A stretch of DNA of 64,000 bases. Source: Paraburkholderia graminis C4D1M (GTDB lineage: Bacteria > Pseudomonadota > Gammaproteobacteria > Burkholderiales > Burkholderiaceae). The notes under the pieces are model-generated. The model was not told where the DNA came from and ran no database searches. It worked only from the letters and a program-made list of their open reading frames with translations. Numbering within the stretch: the stretch's first letter is position 1; each line of letters starts with the position of its first letter. Made by a program: the position numbers and the translations under genes. The DNA lies in the NCBI RefSeq assembly GCF_000172415.1, contig NZ_ABLD01000011.1, forward strand, positions 1 to 64,000, written 5' to 3'. Of the stretch, positions 27,801-36,051 are shown piece after piece.

Positions 27801-28355
27801 CGCATCGCAGCGCGCGCGATACAGCACGACCTCATGACGCATGTGGAAGTCGGACCAGTTGAGCCGGTAGGCCAGCGTTTCGGTGCGGGCGGCAGCCGTT
27901 TTCTGAGCGGCGGCATCGGCGGCTTCGGCGCGCGCACGGAAGCGTTCGAGCCAGCTCACGAGCTCGGGGCGCACGCCCTGCGGCGGACCGAAGCGTTCCA
28001 CCGACGCACGTTGCGTTACGAGCGGCGCGCTGTCGCTGCGCTCATCATCGTCGACGCGAATGATGTGGTCCATCTCGTCGTGATACTCGAGCTCGGCGAG
28101 CAGCAGCGCGGCCACATGCTTGCAATTGCGGCCGACCGGACAACTGCAATCGCTCTGCGCCCACGGCGTGCCACCGTCCGTGCGAAAGCGCACGCGGGTT
28201 CGGTAGGGCTCGGGCTGGCTGCCCTGCACGTCGCCCGTCAGCGTGGCTCCGTGCCATTGCATGTTGGTGACCGGGCCGACCGCGCGCGCCTTGGCGACGG
28301 TGGGATCACCGAGCCACTCTGCAATCCGTTCGCGATCAAAGAAAACTGACGACAT
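24867..28355 (-). CDS. SWIM-domain SNF2/RapA-family helicase
   Basis: A 1162-residue SF2 ATPase. An N-terminal SWIM zinc finger is visible (CSCPVGRNCKH). A long middle region is followed by a SNF2 core with Walker A/motif I DDMGLGKT, motif II DEAQ (LILDEAQYVKN), LTGTPLENHLGELWSQFDFL (motif III) and C-terminal helicase motifs (VLLFSQFTG, SLKAGGVGLNLTAADTVIHYDPWWNPAAENQATDRAHRLGQ). Family members remodel protein-nucleic-acid complexes; the specific role here is unknown. ATG 28355 starts MSSVFFDRERIAEWLGD. It appears monocistronic. Confidence 0.94.
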   Translation of the reverse strand: MSSVFFDRERIAEWLGDPTVAKARAVGPVTNMQWHGATLTGDVQGSQPEPYRTRVRFRTDGGTPWAQSDCSCPVGRNCKHVAALLLAELEYHDEMDHIIRVDDDERSDSAPLVTQRASVERFGPPQGVRPELVSWLERFRARAEAADAAAQKTAAARTETLAYRLNWSDFHMRHEVVLYRARCDADGRIVEVGETWGNVESALLKQPRFVSDEDLSILRGLWLGRSREDFGQFILRGTSGAEMLQKLIATGRLFFDFKLAPGDDAPTPLARAADRPGRIEWEPLADQRLRPVLRTEPRASMVLPTEPVWYVDGDAREAGIVRSSLPFQQLPDYLAMPPISLAEAPLVASVLREVAPELPLPPTHDTSAIRVIDVEPVPVLTLNSHALPFAAKTSKPGKAGNVAKSQAVELAGVSFDYDGVSINVDSSVTLVPMPGGDVIHIRRRYDAEKKRLLELRKTGLQKVPTSRVFASRLLPDTMLGLPDAEAWSAFVNDAVPELVSKGWRVTMAPEFRYNVIEIDAIDGTAHQAGDGWFDLEMGIRIGERNVRLEPLLADLFRRDRRWLGGALEAIADDEPIELKTEENKRLRLRADRLKPVVRVLVDLFDSLGGSLADGAPLRVPSVDAGRLQALSDTGRWQFRGDDSIRQLAERLQAGPRLREVPVPAALRAQLRAYQQQGLNWMQYLREQGLAGVLADDMGLGKTVQTLAHILAEKEAGRLDKPALIVVPTTLVHNWREEARRFAPELKVLVLNGPQRKERFEQIGEHELILTTYALLWRDQKVLAEHQYHLLILDEAQYVKNATTKAAQAIRGLSARHRLCLTGTPLENHLGELWSQFDFLLPGFLGSQKDFTRRWRNPIEKNNDGVRRSLLARRIRPFMLRRRKDEVAKELPAKTTIVCSVDLEGAQRDLYETVRTAMQERVRAAVSAQGLARSHIIVLDALLKLRQVCCDPRLVRTLRTAQNVGEVSEGSSTQTARASDKTEKGVRSAKLDLLLSMLPELIDEGRRVLLFSQFTGMLSLIAQALDEAAIPYVILTGDTTDRVTPVQRFQQGEVPLFLISLKAGGVGLNLTAADTVIHYDPWWNPAAENQATDRAHRLGQDKPVFVYKLIAAGSIEEKIVELQEQKAGLADSILSEDAAGAAKFSDDDLDALFAPMPELEGSK

Positions 28356-28602
28356 CAGCGTGCATCCTCTTCAAGCCGGCGAAGGCAAGCGGCGCGATGG
28401 AATCGATTCGGCGGACGGTGCGTTGTCTACCGCCACGATTTTTCGAAGCGTTGCTTGCCAGTGATAACCGGCCATTTTACGCGTTGGCGGGATTTGGCTG
28501 TGCGAGGTGGCGCTCGTGGGGAATGGGTTGTGGGCGGGGATTGTTAATGGCTCGCGATGCAAGTGGCAACGCGCGACGCCGCACCAATTTGGACAGCGGC
28601 GC

Positions 28603-28851
28603 TTATTCGCCGAGTGGGTCGTCGCTGCCCAAGGCGCTGTCTATCTGGCGGCGCGCGTCGTCGAGCGCCGCGCCGATTGCGGCCGCGCCGCGAAAACGCG
28701 AGCGGCTCTGGCGCGGCGCGGCCCACTCGCCGTTGTCCGGTTGACCGCCGTCGTCACGTTGTATTCGCGTGGTCACCGTCGAGCCGCCTGCGGGATCGTC
28801 TTCCGCGAGAACGGTCACCGTGAAACCGCGATGAGTGTGCACTTCCTGCAT
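28603..28851 (-). CDS. Small conserved hypothetical protein
   Basis: An 82-residue soluble protein. AAGGAG lies 7 nt before ATG 28851, giving MQEVHTHRGFTVTVLAEDD. The N-terminal half is beta-like, and the C-terminus is a helix of the form AAAIGAALDDARRQIDSAL. Two extra upstream start sites would lack a Shine-Dalgarno site. It lies 56 nt after the CsbD gene and is probably co-transcribed. I do not recognise the family. Confidence 0.72.
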   Translation of the reverse strand: MQEVHTHRGFTVTVLAEDDPAGGSTVTTRIQRDDGGQPDNGEWAAPRQSRSRFRGAAAIGAALDDARRQIDSALGSDDPLGE

Positions 28852-28907
28852 CCGACTGCTCCTTCCGATCGGTGAGCCGAGGTAAGACCGGCCGCACTTC
28901 TCGAGCA

Positions 28908-29111
28908 TTAAAGGTTGGACGGATTGCCCGGATCGACCTTGCCTTTCTCGATGTTGTCCGTCTGGTCGCCGAGCTCTTTACGGTTATCGCCGGTCGTAAT
29001 CTGCGCCTCGCCCTTCGCCTTGCGGCCCTCGTTTCCGGTGATCGAGCCAACGCCCTTGTTCACGAAGCCTTTGAGCTCTTCCTTGATTCCTTCACGCTGA
29101 TCCTTGTTCAT
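28908..29111 (-). CDS. CsbD-family stress protein
   Basis: CsbD-like protein of 67 residues (MNKDQREGIKEELKGFVNKGVGSITGNEGRKAKGEAQ). It has the usual charged, Gly/Lys/Glu-rich amphipathic composition and the G-K-x-x-x-G-x-I-T-G-N motif. CsbD proteins accumulate in stationary phase or stress in many bacteria; the biochemical role is unknown. ATG 29111. It is upstream of the small conserved gene at 28603. Confidence 0.88.
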   Translation of the reverse strand: MNKDQREGIKEELKGFVNKGVGSITGNEGRKAKGEAQITTGDNRKELGDQTDNIEKGKVDPGNPSNL

Positions 29112-29279
29112 CTTCGTTCCTCCGGTAAAAAATCCGCCTCTTAAAGCGGTTTGGGCCAGCGCGCAACCTATGGAGGTTGCCTTGCGTTAGGCGCCATCGT
29201 TCGTCACCGGAGGCGAGCAAACCCCGTACCCGCTTCCCGCAATGCGACACGGCAATCGGATCGATTGTGAAAATCTTTT

Positions 29280-29304
29280 GGAATAAGCACGCGGCGCCCG
29301 TGTT
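29280..29304 (+). promoter_or_regulatory. Candidate ECF-sigma promoter upstream of a DUF4148 gene
   Basis: GGAATA (29280-29285) and CGTGTT (29299-29304) separated by 13 nt. The same arrangement occurs three times around the ECF sigma gene at 41.5-42.6 kb. The downstream gene is a DUF4148 protein starting 142 nt later. Confidence 0.4.
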
Positions 29305-29445
29305 TGCCCCCATGTAGACCAAAGCCGAACCGATAATCGACCGTTAATCGAAGTCACCCGAGAACCGATCCGGCTTGTCGTTATCACTGTCCCGCTGGCT
29401 AACTCATGGTCCAGCAAATTTTAAATTTATTTAGGAGTTCCTATC

Positions 29446-29796
29446 ATGTCGAAACTGTTCGTTGCTCTTGCACTCGCCGCTGCCACGCTTGGCGCTCCCG
29501 TTCTCAGTTTTGCTCAGTCGAGCGCCCCGCTGACGCGCGCAGAAGTTCGGGCGGATCTTGTTCGCGTCGAGCAGGCGGGCTATAACCCGAGCCGAGGTGA
29601 TGACGTCAACTACCCGGCTGATGTCCAGGCGGCAGAAGCCAGGATCGCCGCACAGAACGACGGGCAACTGACTACGCAAGCTGTCGGCGGTGTCGCGCAG
29701 CGTGGCACTTCCGCTGCGGGCACGCGGCTCCAGACGGCGATGAGCTCCAGCTGCGTCGGCCCGGTTAGCTACTGCAATATCTACTCCGGCAGTTAA
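29446..29796 (+). CDS. DUF4148 exported protein
   Basis: Exported protein of 116 residues with a signal peptide (MSKLFVALALAAATLGAPVLSFAQ). A DUF4148 core follows (LTRAEVRADLVRVEQAGYNPSRGDDVNYPADVQAAEARIAAQN), characteristic of Burkholderiales. Two Cys near the C-terminus may form a disulphide. AGGAG lies upstream of ATG 29446. Function unknown. A second DUF4148 gene is at 41251. Confidence 0.9.
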   Translation: MSKLFVALALAAATLGAPVLSFAQSSAPLTRAEVRADLVRVEQAGYNPSRGDDVNYPADVQAAEARIAAQNDGQLTTQAVGGVAQRGTSAAGTRLQTAMSSSCVGPVSYCNIYSGS

Positions 29797-29892
29797 GTGA
29801 GCCCTGCTCAGCGACTCCGTCGTGCATTGACACGCGATGTCGTTTAGCGTCGCCCGCTCTTCAAATCAAACCTTTGTCGTTGGAGTTTCAAA

Positions 29893-30687
29893 GTGAAGAT
29901 TTTTCCTTTCGCAGTATCGACCTTGACCTTGGCCGCCAGTCTTTTGGGATCCGCTGGCGCAATGGCGCAAACCACGCAACCCGCTACGGCGCCGATCAAG
30001 AACATCGTTCTGGTTCATGGCGCGTGGGTCGACGGCTCGGGGTGGAAGCCGGTCTACGACATCCTCACCAAAGACGGTTATCACGTGACGATGGTGCAGG
30101 AGCCGCTGACGTCGCTGGACGACGACGTGGCCGCCGCGAAACGCGTCATCGATCTGCAGGATGGCCCCACCATTCTGGTCGCGCATAGCTACGGCGGCTC
30201 GGTTATCACCGAGGCGGGCGTCGATCCGAAAGTGGCCGGTCTCGTGTACGTTGCAGCGCATGCACCGGCAGTCGGCGAAGACGAAAGCGACCTGGGCAAG
30301 CAGATGCCCAGCTATACGTCGAAGCAGGCAGGCGCGATCAAGAAAACGGACGACGGCTACACCTATCTGAATCCCGCCGACTTCGCGAAGGATTTCGCGG
30401 CGGATCTGCCGCTGAAGGAAGCCGAGTTCGAATCACGCTCGCAGATTCTGACGGCCGCGAAAGTTTTCTCCGCGCCGATGAAAGTGGCCGCGTGGACCAT
30501 GAAGCCGAGCTGGGGTATCGTCGCGGCCGACGACAAGATCATCAATCCGGATCTCGAACGCTTCTATTACCAGCGCGCGCATAGCCATACCACCGTGTTG
30601 GCGGGTGCAAGCCATTCGGTGTACGAGTCGCGCCCGAAGGAAGTGGCCGCGGTGATTGAAGACGCAGCAAAGCATGCGCAGCAGTAA
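29893..30687 (+). CDS. Exported alpha/beta hydrolase (EstC/salicylate-esterase-like)
   Basis: A 264-residue hydrolase with a signal peptide ending AMAQ. The HGAWVDGSGW oxyanion motif, the nucleophile elbow AHSYGG and the late His in GASHSVYESRP are present. The fold family includes plant-type esterases and EstC. It starts at GTG 29893 with GGAG about 8 nt upstream. It is expected to act in the periplasm on an ester substrate that is not identifiable. It begins a loosely spaced row of hydrolase genes. Confidence 0.88.
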   Translation: MKIFPFAVSTLTLAASLLGSAGAMAQTTQPATAPIKNIVLVHGAWVDGSGWKPVYDILTKDGYHVTMVQEPLTSLDDDVAAAKRVIDLQDGPTILVAHSYGGSVITEAGVDPKVAGLVYVAAHAPAVGEDESDLGKQMPSYTSKQAGAIKKTDDGYTYLNPADFAKDFAADLPLKEAEFESRSQILTAAKVFSAPMKVAAWTMKPSWGIVAADDKIINPDLERFYYQRAHSHTTVLAGASHSVYESRPKEVAAVIEDAAKHAQQ

Positions 30688-31007
30688 TGCATCTGGCGGC
30701 GCATGGATACGCTGCGCGTTATTCGACGCGCGCACAAGTGGCTCGAACGCGATTCAGCTTTTGCATATGAATGGCACCTCGATGGTGCGGAGTCGACATC
30801 ACAGCAAAAGCACGATCGCGTTCATCGCCAGAGAGGATAGACATGCCGCGCATCACGTTCGCATGACGCGATCGTTCTCTCTCGCGAAAGGGGCCACAGT
30901 CGCACCAAAATTCCGCATTGCTAAACGGTAGCGACTAACCTACGCTTCCTAACACTTCATGTAAGCGGAGGCTCGACGGCCATCCGTTTCTCTACTGAGG
31001 ACCCGGC
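30688..31007. other. Intergenic region, no gene seen
   Basis: 320 bp between the exported hydrolase and the cysteine hydrolase. No open frame with a ribosome-binding site and no clear hairpin were found. A GAGG Shine-Dalgarno site for the next gene lies at its end. Confidence 0.5.
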
Positions 31008-31655
31008 ATGAACTGTGATCCAACCGATACGGCCGTGGTCTTCATCGACCCCCAGAACGACGTGTTGAGCCCGACGGGAAAGAATTGGGGTGCGGTGGGT
31101 GCGAGCGTCACGGAAAACAGAACCGTCGAAAACATGCTGAGAATCTTCAAGGCCGCAAAAGCCGCGAAGATCAATGTATTCATATCTCCGCATTACTTCT
31201 TTCCGACCGATCGCGCGTGGAAGTTCAACGGTCCACTCGAAGCGGACGAGTTCGCAACCGGTACGTTCGCGCGAGAAGGCGCTCTGAACCTTCAGGGATT
31301 CGAAAGCTCGGGCGCGGATTGGCTGGCTGAGTTCAAACCTTACATTGATGACGGCCAGACCATCGTCGTGAGTCCGCACAAGGTCTTCGGTCCGCAAACT
31401 AATGACCTTGTACTGCAATTGCGCAAACGTCACATGAGCAAAGTCGTGCTCGGCGGCATGCTCGCCAACATGTGCGTGGAGGCGCATTTGCGGGATCTGC
31501 TCGAGCAGGGCTTTGAAGTGTCGGTCGTAGCCGATGCGACCGCGGGGCCTCGTCATCCCGTCTGGGGTGATGGCTATAAAGCGGCCATGATCAACTATGC
31601 GTTTCTCGCGCACGCGGTGGTATCCACTGACGACGTCGTCGCCGCAATGACTTGA
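31008..31655 (+). CDS. Isochorismatase-family cysteine hydrolase
   Basis: Cysteine hydrolase of 215 residues. The catalytic triad of the family is visible: Asp14 in VFIDPQND, a Lys in the middle region (KVFG context) and Cys156 in GGMLANMCVEAHLRD. A preceding cis-peptide Gly-Met is present. Such enzymes hydrolyse amides or vinyl ethers (nicotinamidase, isochorismatase, others). The substrate is not deducible. ATG 31008 with GAGG upstream. A separately transcribed hydrolase gene follows. Confidence 0.9.
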   Translation: MNCDPTDTAVVFIDPQNDVLSPTGKNWGAVGASVTENRTVENMLRIFKAAKAAKINVFISPHYFFPTDRAWKFNGPLEADEFATGTFAREGALNLQGFESSGADWLAEFKPYIDDGQTIVVSPHKVFGPQTNDLVLQLRKRHMSKVVLGGMLANMCVEAHLRDLLEQGFEVSVVADATAGPRHPVWGDGYKAAMINYAFLAHAVVSTDDVVAAMT

Positions 31656-31802
31656 TCCTGGTGTCGGCGTCCGAACTTCCTCGCTTCACATGCCTTTCTT
31701 GCAGCGTATTTCTGTAGCTCTCACACAGTGCTGAGCCGCGGCTCGACATCCTCGAGCAAAGAAGGTGATCGCGGACCGGCCATCCGAACAAGGAGCATCG
31801 CA

Positions 31803-32729
31803 ATGGCCAGTCCAGCCTCGAGTACTTCGTCTGCTGCCGACCGCACCGGTCCTGCCGTTCCCGTCACCTATCATCGAACCGCGGTGGTGGATGGATTGAA
31901 GATCTTCTACCGACAGGCCGGACCGCTCGACGCTCCCGTTGTGCTGCTATTGCATGGTTTTCCAACCTCGTCGCATATGTTCAGGAACCTGATTCCTGCA
32001 CTCGCCGACCGCTATCACGTGATTGCACCGGACTACCCCGGCTATGGTCAGAGCGACATGCCGGATCGTGCCGAATTCGCCTACACGTTCGACCGCTACG
32101 CTGAATTAGTGGACGGCCTGCTCGACCAGCTCGGCGCGGATCGGTACGCGATGTATGTCATGGACTATGGCGCGCCCGTCGGCTGGCGGCTTGCTCTGAA
32201 GCATCCGGATCGCGTGGCGGGTTTTATCGTCCAGAACGGAAACGCCTATGACGAGGGCCTCAAGGCATTCTGGGACCCCATCAAGGCGTATTGGGCCGAC
32301 GGCTCGAACGCGAGCCGCAAAGCATTGCTGCCGCTGCTCACGCTCGAGACGACCATCTTTCAATATACCGATGGCGTGTCCGACCGCACGCGTGTTTCTC
32401 CGGACAACTGGGTCCATGACCAGGCGCTGCTCGATCGCCCCGGCAATAACGACATCCAGCTCGACCTGTTCTATGACTACCGGACCAATCTGCCTCTTTA
32501 CCCGAAGGTGCAGGCGTATTTCCGTGAGTTCAAGCCGCCGATGCTGATCGTCTGGGGCAAGAACGACGTCATCTTTCCGGCGGATGGCGCGTATCCGTAC
32601 AAAGAGGATTTGCCGCACGTCGAGACGCATCTGCTCGACACGGGTCATTTCGCGCTCGAAGACAAGGCTGACGAGATGGTGCCGCTGATACGCGACTTCC
32701 TCGCCCGAAAGATCGACTCAAGAACGTAA
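31803..32729 (+). CDS. Alpha/beta hydrolase with Asp nucleophile (dehalogenase/epoxide-hydrolase type)
   Basis: A 308-residue hydrolase. The HGFP motif (LLLHGFPTSSHMFRNL), DYPGYGQSD and the nucleophile elbow VMDYGAPVG carry Asp rather than Ser, as in haloalkane dehalogenases and epoxide hydrolases. The acid (WGKNDVIFP) and His (LDTGHFALED) are also visible. AAGGAG precedes ATG 31803. No signal peptide, so it is cytoplasmic. It lies 11 nt upstream of the MOSC-reductase gene, so the two probably form an operon. Confidence 0.88.
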   Translation: MASPASSTSSAADRTGPAVPVTYHRTAVVDGLKIFYRQAGPLDAPVVLLLHGFPTSSHMFRNLIPALADRYHVIAPDYPGYGQSDMPDRAEFAYTFDRYAELVDGLLDQLGADRYAMYVMDYGAPVGWRLALKHPDRVAGFIVQNGNAYDEGLKAFWDPIKAYWADGSNASRKALLPLLTLETTIFQYTDGVSDRTRVSPDNWVHDQALLDRPGNNDIQLDLFYDYRTNLPLYPKVQAYFREFKPPMLIVWGKNDVIFPADGAYPYKEDLPHVETHLLDTGHFALEDKADEMVPLIRDFLARKIDSRT

Positions 32730-32740
32730 TTGAGGCTTGC

Positions 32741-34528
32741 ATGGCTCAACTGCTATCGGTGAATGTCGGGCTTCCGCGCGACATCGACTGGAATGGCCGC
32801 ACTGTCCACACCGGGATCTGGAAGAACCCGGTGCCGGGTCGCCGTTGGGCCAGGCGGCTGAATCTCGATGGAGACGGCCAAGGCGATCTCGCTGGACACG
32901 GCGGTGAGCAGCGAGCCGTCTTCGTCTACCAGATGGAATCGTATCGATACTGGCAGGAGCAGTTGAAACGATCGGATCTCGTCTACGGCCAGTTCGGCGA
33001 GAACTTCACGATCGAGGGAATGCCCGACTCTGCCGTGTGCATCGGCGACCGTTATCGGATCGGCGACGCACTGTTCGAGGTCAGTCAGCCACGGGTCACC
33101 TGCTACCGCGTCGGGATTCGAATGAACGAGCCGCGGATGCCCGCTTTGCTGACATCCAGCGGACGGCCGGGCTTCTACTTGCGCGTCCTGCAAGAAGGCG
33201 AAGTCGGCGCGGGCGACGAGATCGTCAAGGTCGGAGAGGCAACGGAGCGGATGACAGTCGCAGAGGTCAACGCGCTCCTCTATTCGCCCGATCATCCGCG
33301 CGATCGACTCGAACGCGCATTGCGAATCGAGGCGCTTTCGCCGGGATGGCGCTCTTCGTTCGAGGCGTTACTGCAAAGCCGCATGAGCGGCGAGGCGAGC
33401 GGTAACGCGGGTGGTAACGCGGGCGGTAACGCGGGCCTCGCGCCCGCAGCGGCGACGCATCCGGCTCCGCCCGGGTTTCGACCGCTCACAGTGGCGGCCA
33501 TCGAGCCGGAGTCCGCGGACGTCCTCTCTCTCACGTTGACGAGCGCGGACGGCCAGCCGCTCCGACCCGCTCTGCCCGGCCAGTATGTGGTGCTGCGTCT
33601 TCAAAGGACCGTCGACGGCCCGCCGCTTTTTCGCAGCTACTCGCTCTCGGGTGCTGTGTCGACGGAACGCTATCGAATCAGCCCGAAGATCGAGCCGAAT
33701 GGCGCGGCTGGGAACTATCTGAGGGAGCATGTGCGTGTTGGCGATGCACTCGATGTCAGCTCGCCGCGCGGGAGCTTCACTCTGCAGGAAGGACAGCGGC
33801 CCGTTGTGCTCGTCAGCGCGGGAATCGGCGCGACGCCTCTTCTGGCAATGCTCCACGCGCTGTCGACGGCCCGCTCGACGCGGCAGGTCTTGTGGATGCA
33901 TGCCGCCCGCGACGCGCAGCACCATCCATTCGCCGCCGAAGCGCGCCGCCTGGTGCTGTCGCTGGCTCACGGCCGCAGTCACGTCCGTTACAGCAGGCCC
34001 GGCTTGGGCGACCGGATGGGCGAGGATTTCGACGCGACCGGTCGCCTGTCGCGAGCGGTCCTGGACGAGGTCGGCGTCCCGCGAGACGCGGACTTCTATC
34101 TCTGCGGACCGACTGTCTTCATGGCGGACATGAAAGAGGCACTCGCGGCCTTCGGCGCGCCGCCCGAACGGACTCACGTCGAAATCTTCAACGGCGGGGA
34201 GTCGATGACGCCTGGCATCGCCGGCGTACCCACGCGAGTTCCACATCCACCTGAAGACGCTGTGAACACCGGTCCGCTGGTATCGTTCGCGCGCAGTGGC
34301 ATCGCCGCGCACTGGAACGCATCGGCCTATCAGAGCATTCTTGAACTCGCCGAGGCATGTGACGTGCCAGTCCGTTGGTCGTGCCGCAGCGGCGTCTGTC
34401 ACAACTGCGAGAGCGGGTTGATCTCTGGGTCCGTCGCGTATGAGCCCAATCCGCTGGATTCACCTGCGGCGGGGAATGTGCTGATTTGCTGCGCGAGGCC
34501 GCATGGTGATGTGGTGATCGATATTTGA
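32741..34528 (+). CDS. MOSC domain - FAD/NAD reductase - 2Fe-2S ferredoxin fusion
   Basis: A 595-residue three-part protein. Residues 1 to about 215 are a YiiM-like MOSC domain with the molybdenum-ligating Cys121 in RVTCYRVG. Residues about 245-480 are a ferredoxin-NADP-reductase-type module (FAD motif RSYSLSG, NAD motif SAGIGATPLLAML, CGP). The C-terminus is a plant-type 2Fe-2S domain with CRSGVCHNC and a later Cys. It would pass electrons from NAD(P)H through FAD and the cluster to a molybdenum cofactor in one chain, as in reduction of N-hydroxylated compounds. That activity is inferred from YiiM/YcbX. The linker carries a 12-bp repeat (GNAG units). Confidence 0.92.
   Translation: MAQLLSVNVGLPRDIDWNGRTVHTGIWKNPVPGRRWARRLNLDGDGQGDLAGHGGEQRAVFVYQMESYRYWQEQLKRSDLVYGQFGENFTIEGMPDSAVCIGDRYRIGDALFEVSQPRVTCYRVGIRMNEPRMPALLTSSGRPGFYLRVLQEGEVGAGDEIVKVGEATERMTVAEVNALLYSPDHPRDRLERALRIEALSPGWRSSFEALLQSRMSGEASGNAGGNAGGNAGLAPAAATHPAPPGFRPLTVAAIEPESADVLSLTLTSADGQPLRPALPGQYVVLRLQRTVDGPPLFRSYSLSGAVSTERYRISPKIEPNGAAGNYLREHVRVGDALDVSSPRGSFTLQEGQRPVVLVSAGIGATPLLAMLHALSTARSTRQVLWMHAARDAQHHPFAAEARRLVLSLAHGRSHVRYSRPGLGDRMGEDFDATGRLSRAVLDEVGVPRDADFYLCGPTVFMADMKEALAAFGAPPERTHVEIFNGGESMTPGIAGVPTRVPHPPEDAVNTGPLVSFARSGIAAHWNASAYQSILELAEACDVPVRWSCRSGVCHNCESGLISGSVAYEPNPLDSPAAGNVLICCARPHGDVVIDI
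33401..33436 (+). repeat. 12-bp tandem repeat in the MOSC-reductase linker
   Basis: Three tandem copies of GGTAACGCGGGC (first copy ends in T) encode Gly-Asn-Ala-Gly units in the linker between the MOSC and reductase modules. The repeat preserves the frame. Confidence 0.85.
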
Positions 34529-34568
34529 GTGGCGTGAGCGGTGGGTCGTTCGGGATGGTAAAACCGTT

Positions 34569-34913
34569 CTACCGATCGCGCTCCAACAGGCGGGCACGCT
34601 TGACGACACCGGACTCGATAAATTCCGAGTAGTCGGTGTTGTCGAAATACGGATATGGCATCACACGAAGGACCACCTGTTGCTGGGTGTGTATCAGTCG
34701 TCGAATGATTATTCGTTGTCGATGGTTCGTTTGCGTCTCATCAATATCAAAGACTGGCAAATCGATAAAGACATGAAATTCGACTGCGGCGCGGTCTCCA
34801 CCGTCCGATCTGACAAACGTCGATTGCCCGCGCCGGATCGCCGTATGCGTGTCGCATGAGACGTGGTTCGGCCAACTCCGTACCGTCGACGCGCCCACAT
34901 AAATCCTCGACAA
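34569..34913 (-). CDS. Hypothetical ORF with uncertain start
   Basis: A minus-strand frame of up to 114 residues that begins at a TTG and has no ATG except near the end. Its last 70 or so codons look protein-like (FHVFIDLPVFDIDETQTNHRQR, then YPYFDNTDYSEFIESGVVKRARLLERDR). The part before that does not. It could be the remnant of a gene or a short gene with a non-standard start. No family recognised. The local composition is more AT-rich than the flanks. Confidence 0.3.
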   Translation of the reverse strand: MSRIYVGASTVRSWPNHVSCDTHTAIRRGQSTFVRSDGGDRAAVEFHVFIDLPVFDIDETQTNHRQRIIIRRLIHTQQQVVLRVMPYPYFDNTDYSEFIESGVVKRARLLERDR

Positions 34914-34947
34914 TCAGGGCTCTCGTAGTCCCGATTGACATTGATTT

Positions 34948-35859
34948 ATGAGGCTTAGTGTGCCCCTTCTTTCGACGGTGGGAAATCAGACAACGTCTTT
35001 GCGCAGCATCTGCTTGATACTCGTTTCGATGTTTTGCTTCGCCGTTGTTGACGCACTTGGCAAGTCCGTCGCGCTCCAGTACCCGGCGAATGAAGTGACA
35101 TTCTTCCGGATGCTATTTGGGTTAGTCCCTGCTATCGCGGTGTGCTTGCGTGGTCGTCCCCTGACCGACAGACTGCGAAGCATGGACGTACGCGGACAGC
35201 TTGTCAGGTCGTTGACTTTGCTTGGCGCATCGGCGTGTTTCTTCGCTGCCTTGCCTTACGCTCCGTTGAGCGAGGCGGTCGCGATCGTCTATTCAGAAAC
35301 ATTATTGGTTATCGTGCTCGCTCCAATGTTGCTGCAGGAAAGATTGATGCGCCGGGACGCGCTTGCGGCACTAGTCGGGTTCGTGGGTGTTCTGTTCGTA
35401 GTTCGTCCCGATGGATCTCACTCAAGTTGGCTCGGGCCGGTGCTTCTTATCGTCTCTGCAATTTTCGGCGCGTTATCGATTATTCAGATCAAGCGAATCC
35501 GGCCGACCGACGACTCCGGGACGACTGTCCTGTTTTTCACGTTTGTCGGCACAGTTGTAATGGGCGCGTCACTGCCGTTTGCATGGCGTACGCCATCGAT
35601 TGAAGCTTTGGGCTTGATGGCGTGGCTTGGCGCATTCGCCACAGCAGGCCAGCTCCTGATGACCATGGCATTCCGTCAGGCCGACGCCGCAGCCCTGGCT
35701 CCGTACAATTACACCAGCATCGTCTGGGCAGTGCTGTTCGGCTACGTCTTTTGGGGCGAGACCGTCAGCGCCGTCTCGCTGGCGGGAATCGCGATGATCG
35801 TCGGAAGTTCGATAGCCGTCGCGCTACGAGGGCGGCAGGCCGAGGGACCTTCTGTTTGA
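34948..35859 (+). CDS. EamA/DMT-family transporter
   Basis: Ten-helix drug/metabolite transporter of 303 residues with two EamA repeats (first about 17-145, second about 155-295). Conserved features include NEVTFFRMLFGL, APLSEAVAIVYSETLLVIVLAPMLL and LAPYNYTSIVWAVLFGYVFWGE. ATG 34948. Codon use is noticeably more AT-rich than in most genes here, suggesting recent transfer. Substrate unknown. It stands alone between the MOSC fusion and a small membrane protein. Confidence 0.9.
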   Translation: MRLSVPLLSTVGNQTTSLRSICLILVSMFCFAVVDALGKSVALQYPANEVTFFRMLFGLVPAIAVCLRGRPLTDRLRSMDVRGQLVRSLTLLGASACFFAALPYAPLSEAVAIVYSETLLVIVLAPMLLQERLMRRDALAALVGFVGVLFVVRPDGSHSSWLGPVLLIVSAIFGALSIIQIKRIRPTDDSGTTVLFFTFVGTVVMGASLPFAWRTPSIEALGLMAWLGAFATAGQLLMTMAFRQADAAALAPYNYTSIVWAVLFGYVFWGETVSAVSLAGIAMIVGSSIAVALRGRQAEGPSV

Positions 35860-35880
35860 CGGGGCATTAAGGAAGCAGCC

Positions 35881-36051
35881 CTACCCCTTATTGAACACGT
35901 TCACCACCCGCGACATGGATTTCGCTGCCAGCACGAGCAGAGCGCTGGTTGGACTGTAGTCGACGTTGTACATCAGGTCGATAAAGTAGAACATGGATAG
36001 TGCGATGAGCGGGTGGTACATCGCGCGGCTTATCAGGCGTTTCATCGGCAT
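35881..36051 (-). CDS. Small membrane protein, hypothetical
   Basis: A 56-residue protein from ATG 36051 (MPMKRLISRAMYHPLIALSMFYFIDLMYNVDYSPTS). It has one hydrophobic segment near residues 14-28 and a second, weaker one. A second ATG two codons later is possible. The Shine-Dalgarno site is weak. It is convergent with the EamA gene. No family recognised. Confidence 0.45.
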   Translation of the reverse strand: MPMKRLISRAMYHPLIALSMFYFIDLMYNVDYSPTSALLVLAAKSMSRVVNVFNKG

